This document shows positions 61,640 through 64,000 of a DNA stretch of 64,000 nucleotides, piece by piece (the first letter of the stretch is position 1; every line of letters begins with the position of its first letter). The DNA comes from Anthonomus grandis grandis (taxonomy: Eukaryota > Arthropoda > Insecta > Coleoptera > Curculionidae): NCBI RefSeq assembly GCF_022605725.1, contig NC_065551.1:19468001-19532000 (forward strand), read 5' to 3'. The notes below the pieces were generated by a model. The model made no database searches and was not told the DNA's origin. It worked only from the letters and a program-made list of their open reading frames with translations. The position numbers and the translations under genes are program-made.

Positions 61640-64000
61640 GAAGATGCCAAAGGGGGAAAGATGCCTAATCTAAGTATTTTGGACAAAACTCAACAGATCG
61701 CGCCACATACACGGCCACGTTGTTATTATGCTTATTATTTCCGAACTTCTTGGTTTTCGAATGGTTTCAGTGCACGCAACAGGTGATTTTGTGTTTTTTT
61801 ATGCCGGTAAGTTTTCTACGATAGAAATTATTTATGTGATATACAGTGTTAAATGTTTTTGATTTGTGCTAATATGTAGGTTTTTGGCATTCATTAGAAT
61901 ACTTCTGTGATATTTTAAAAGAAAAAAAAGGATTTTACTATTGTGATTTGGGGCTTTGGCATCTTACACCTAAGGGTTGGGGTAAAATGCCAAGATCCGT
62001 GTGGGGTAAGATGCCTTGTCTACAATGCTCTGTAAATTTTATAAGACTTGTTTTTTCTCATGTTTGTGTCTATTATGGTTATTGATTTCCTTTCAGTAGG
62101 TCTAATTAAATAGTTTCTTAGTTTATCTTGTTTATTTTAAGTAAAATGCCACGAACTTACGTCAGAAAATCAACTAGAGGCGAATGGACTGAAGAAGATC
62201 TTAGAGCAGCTGCAAATGCTTTACGTCAGCAGCCAACCCAGAGTGCAAATGCGATTGCTAAAGAATATAGAATCCCTCTACGAACCTTGATGAGACGTAT
62301 AAAGAATAAAAATCTTGAAAAAGGAAGTCTTGGACCAACCGCGTCGTTAGGTATTGAAAATGAACTTAAACTGGTTTCTTATATAAAACGTTTAGAACAA
62401 ATTGGCTATGCTCCAACTTCAAGAGACGTAAGACACCTTGCTTTTACCTTTGCTCAAAGGAATGGGTTAAAATGTCGATTTAACCAAGAAAAATAATTAG
62501 CAGACTACGATTGGTTTAAACTTTTTTAAAACGACACCCAACCCTAACCATGAGAGTAGCTCAAGGTCGTTCAATTGCACGTTCACTTGGTATGTCTGCC
62601 GCAGAAGTAGATCTATACTTCCAAATATTAAACGATACATTTACGACGCTCAATTTGTTTGATAAACCGGCACAAATTTTCAATATGGACGAAAGTGGCT
62701 TGCAATTATGCAATAAACCTACCAAAGTCGTGGCCACAAAAGGAGCTAGAGATGTACAATAGGTCACAAGCTCAGAAAAAGGAGAAACAGTTAGCGTCAT
62801 CGCTTGTTGTAACGCAGAAGGTAGCTTTTTGCCTCCCTACGTAATATTTAAAGGCAAAAACAAAAAAAAGGAGTTTGAAGATAACATGCCCCCTGGGTCG
62901 GTAGTAGTGAGGTCTCCAGAGTTCGCCTATGTAAAAACCAGTATCTTCTCATCATGGATTAAAGACCATTTTTTGCCTCGTAAGGGACCAGACCCTGCAG
63001 TACTGATATTAGATGGCCATGCTTCGCATTGTAATAACGTGGATCTTTTGGACCTTTGGGCTGAAAATTAAATTGCTGTAGTTTGTTTACCAAGTCACAC
63101 GACTCACTGGCTTCAGCCTCTAGACCGTTCATTTTTCAAACCTTTAAAGACCTACTAGAATAGCGCATGTAATCAGTGGATAAAAAATCATCCAGGACGT
63201 CGAATGACCAGGTAATTTGGTTTAAGTAAATAAGTCTGAAAGAGATTTCTTTGTTTCTTGTCCTTTACAGTTATTAGTTTGGAGAACTATTAAACCAAGC
63301 GTGGTCTCAAGCCGCAACGGTTCAGAATGGTGTTTCTGGATTTCGGGCTTGTGGAATTTATCCATGCTCCAAAGATGCAATTCCGCACTATGCATATGCT
63401 TTAGCTGAACACCAAACTGGAAATCCACAGAAAGAAGTGGTACATGTCGATGCAGAAAACTCTGACGAAGATAGCGGCGTCGTAGCTGTTGTAAATTTTG
63501 ATGATATTGCTCCAATTCCATCCATAGCTGGTCCTAGTAGATCAAACGTTAGAAAACAACACGCAGAAGTCCTTACTTCTCCTGACTACCGCCAAAAAAA
63601 ACGCCAAAAAATTGAAGGATGACAAAAGAAGCAACAAGGGAAGGCAAGTAAATTAGAGAAAAAACTTTATAAAAAAGGTAACAAAGAAAAGAAGAAAGTA
63701 CTACACAACAGCAGTAGTGAAGAAATCAGTGGAGATGAAAATATTGTCTCAGACCATAGCTCTGGTGAACCTGACAGTGACAGCGATGACTTTTGTGCAA
63801 TTTGCGATGGATTTTACTTTGACATAAAGGGTCCCAAAGTTGATTGGATTTGCTGTGTGCTATGCAACAATTGGCTACATGAAACCTGCGCTTCGGGGCC
63901 GAATATGTGCGATCCTTGCGCAAAAATCAGTAAATAAAACAATAAAAACGTTAACCTTGGTGTAAGATGGCATTTTAGCTGGGGTATGATGGCCAATACA
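61640..64000 (+). mobile_element. pogo-like DNA transposon, right end beyond window
   Basis: The 5' side has short repeats AAGATGCC and TAAGATGCC (61652, 61670, 62008) and an inverted GGCATCTTACACC (61957). The right side begins to show GGTGTAAGATGGCA (63959). These look like subterminal transposase sites or TIR parts; exact ends cannot be set because the right end is cut off. It sits in the last intron of PRMT3. Confidence 0.6.
62146..63937 (+). pseudogene. pogo-like (DDE_1) transposase with C-terminal PHD-like finger, broken
   Basis: Starts MPRTYVRKSTRGEWTEEDLR with a psq-type helix-turn-helix (AIAKEYRIPLRTLMRRIK). A frameshift lies near 62490. Then MRVAQGRSIARSLGMSA, IFNMDESGLQLCNKPTK (first Asp), a TAG at 62761, FLPPYVIFKGKN, AVLILDGHASHC (second Asp), a stop at 63069, and THWLQPLDRSFFKPLKTY (third acid, DDD type). 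The later part has an acidic/Ser-rich stretch and a terminal module FCAICDGFYFD, WICCVLCNNWLHETC, MCDPC (about 63793-63915) with the C4HC3-like spacing of a PHD finger. Stops and frameshifts mean it is inactive. Confidence 0.8.

Noticed and set aside
61342..61640. Search for the last PRMT3 exon
   Set aside because: An AG|GCGGAGG site at about 61421 gives no sequence like the PRMT C-terminus; the exon is taken to lie beyond the window.
1..64000. CRISPR arrays, rRNA, bacterial operons
   Set aside because: No regular short repeats with spacers, no rRNA signatures, and introns show that the DNA is eukaryotic.

Overview
The window looks like nuclear DNA of an insect, probably a beetle. It is very AT-rich, introns of about 45-60 bp with GT..AG borders sit beside introns of 7-10 kb, and the transposon content (Tc1/mariner with TA targets, Penelope-like and non-LTR retroelements, a pogo-like element) is typical of Coleoptera. 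The species call is inference; no bacterial-type operon, CRISPR array or rRNA was seen.

Five host genes could be read exon by exon. Two short genes for secreted or membrane proteins of about 225 residues are divergent at 16.5-19.0 kb. An acid sphingomyelinase gene (minus strand, 13 exons seen, 5' end missing) runs from 32.2 to 19.5 kb; one 10-kb intron is packed with transposons. PRMT3 (plus strand, 7 exons seen, 3' end missing) runs from 49.9 to 61.3 kb. A complete SLC16-type monocarboxylate transporter gene (minus strand, 8 exons, 482 codons) lies wholly inside PRMT3 intron 2, and its own 6.9-kb intron 3 carries two Tc1 elements plus Penelope and non-LTR fragments. Exon phases agree at every junction listed.

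The rest is mostly decayed mobile DNA. From 1 to 15 kb there are mariner and non-LTR reverse transcriptase remains and an apparently identical 1191-bp tandem duplication. From 22 to 30.4 kb, a DDE-transposase element with TATA target duplications was duplicated in tandem with its flanks; the second copy then took in a 1.73-kb long-TIR element with a 9-bp target duplication. From 33 to 49 kb there are mariner, Tc1, RNase H, reverse transcriptase, hAT-like and Penelope-like remains. From 61.6 kb to the end lies a pogo-like element whose broken transposase ends in a PHD-like finger.

The most unusual signal is a set of hammerhead-ribozyme-shaped motifs (CTGATGA, hairpin, GAAA, then closing stems). 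Three have an intact core (42.0, 48.6 and 49.3 kb) and four are degenerate. The clearest pair lies in inverted arms around the C-terminal coding end of a Penelope-like element.
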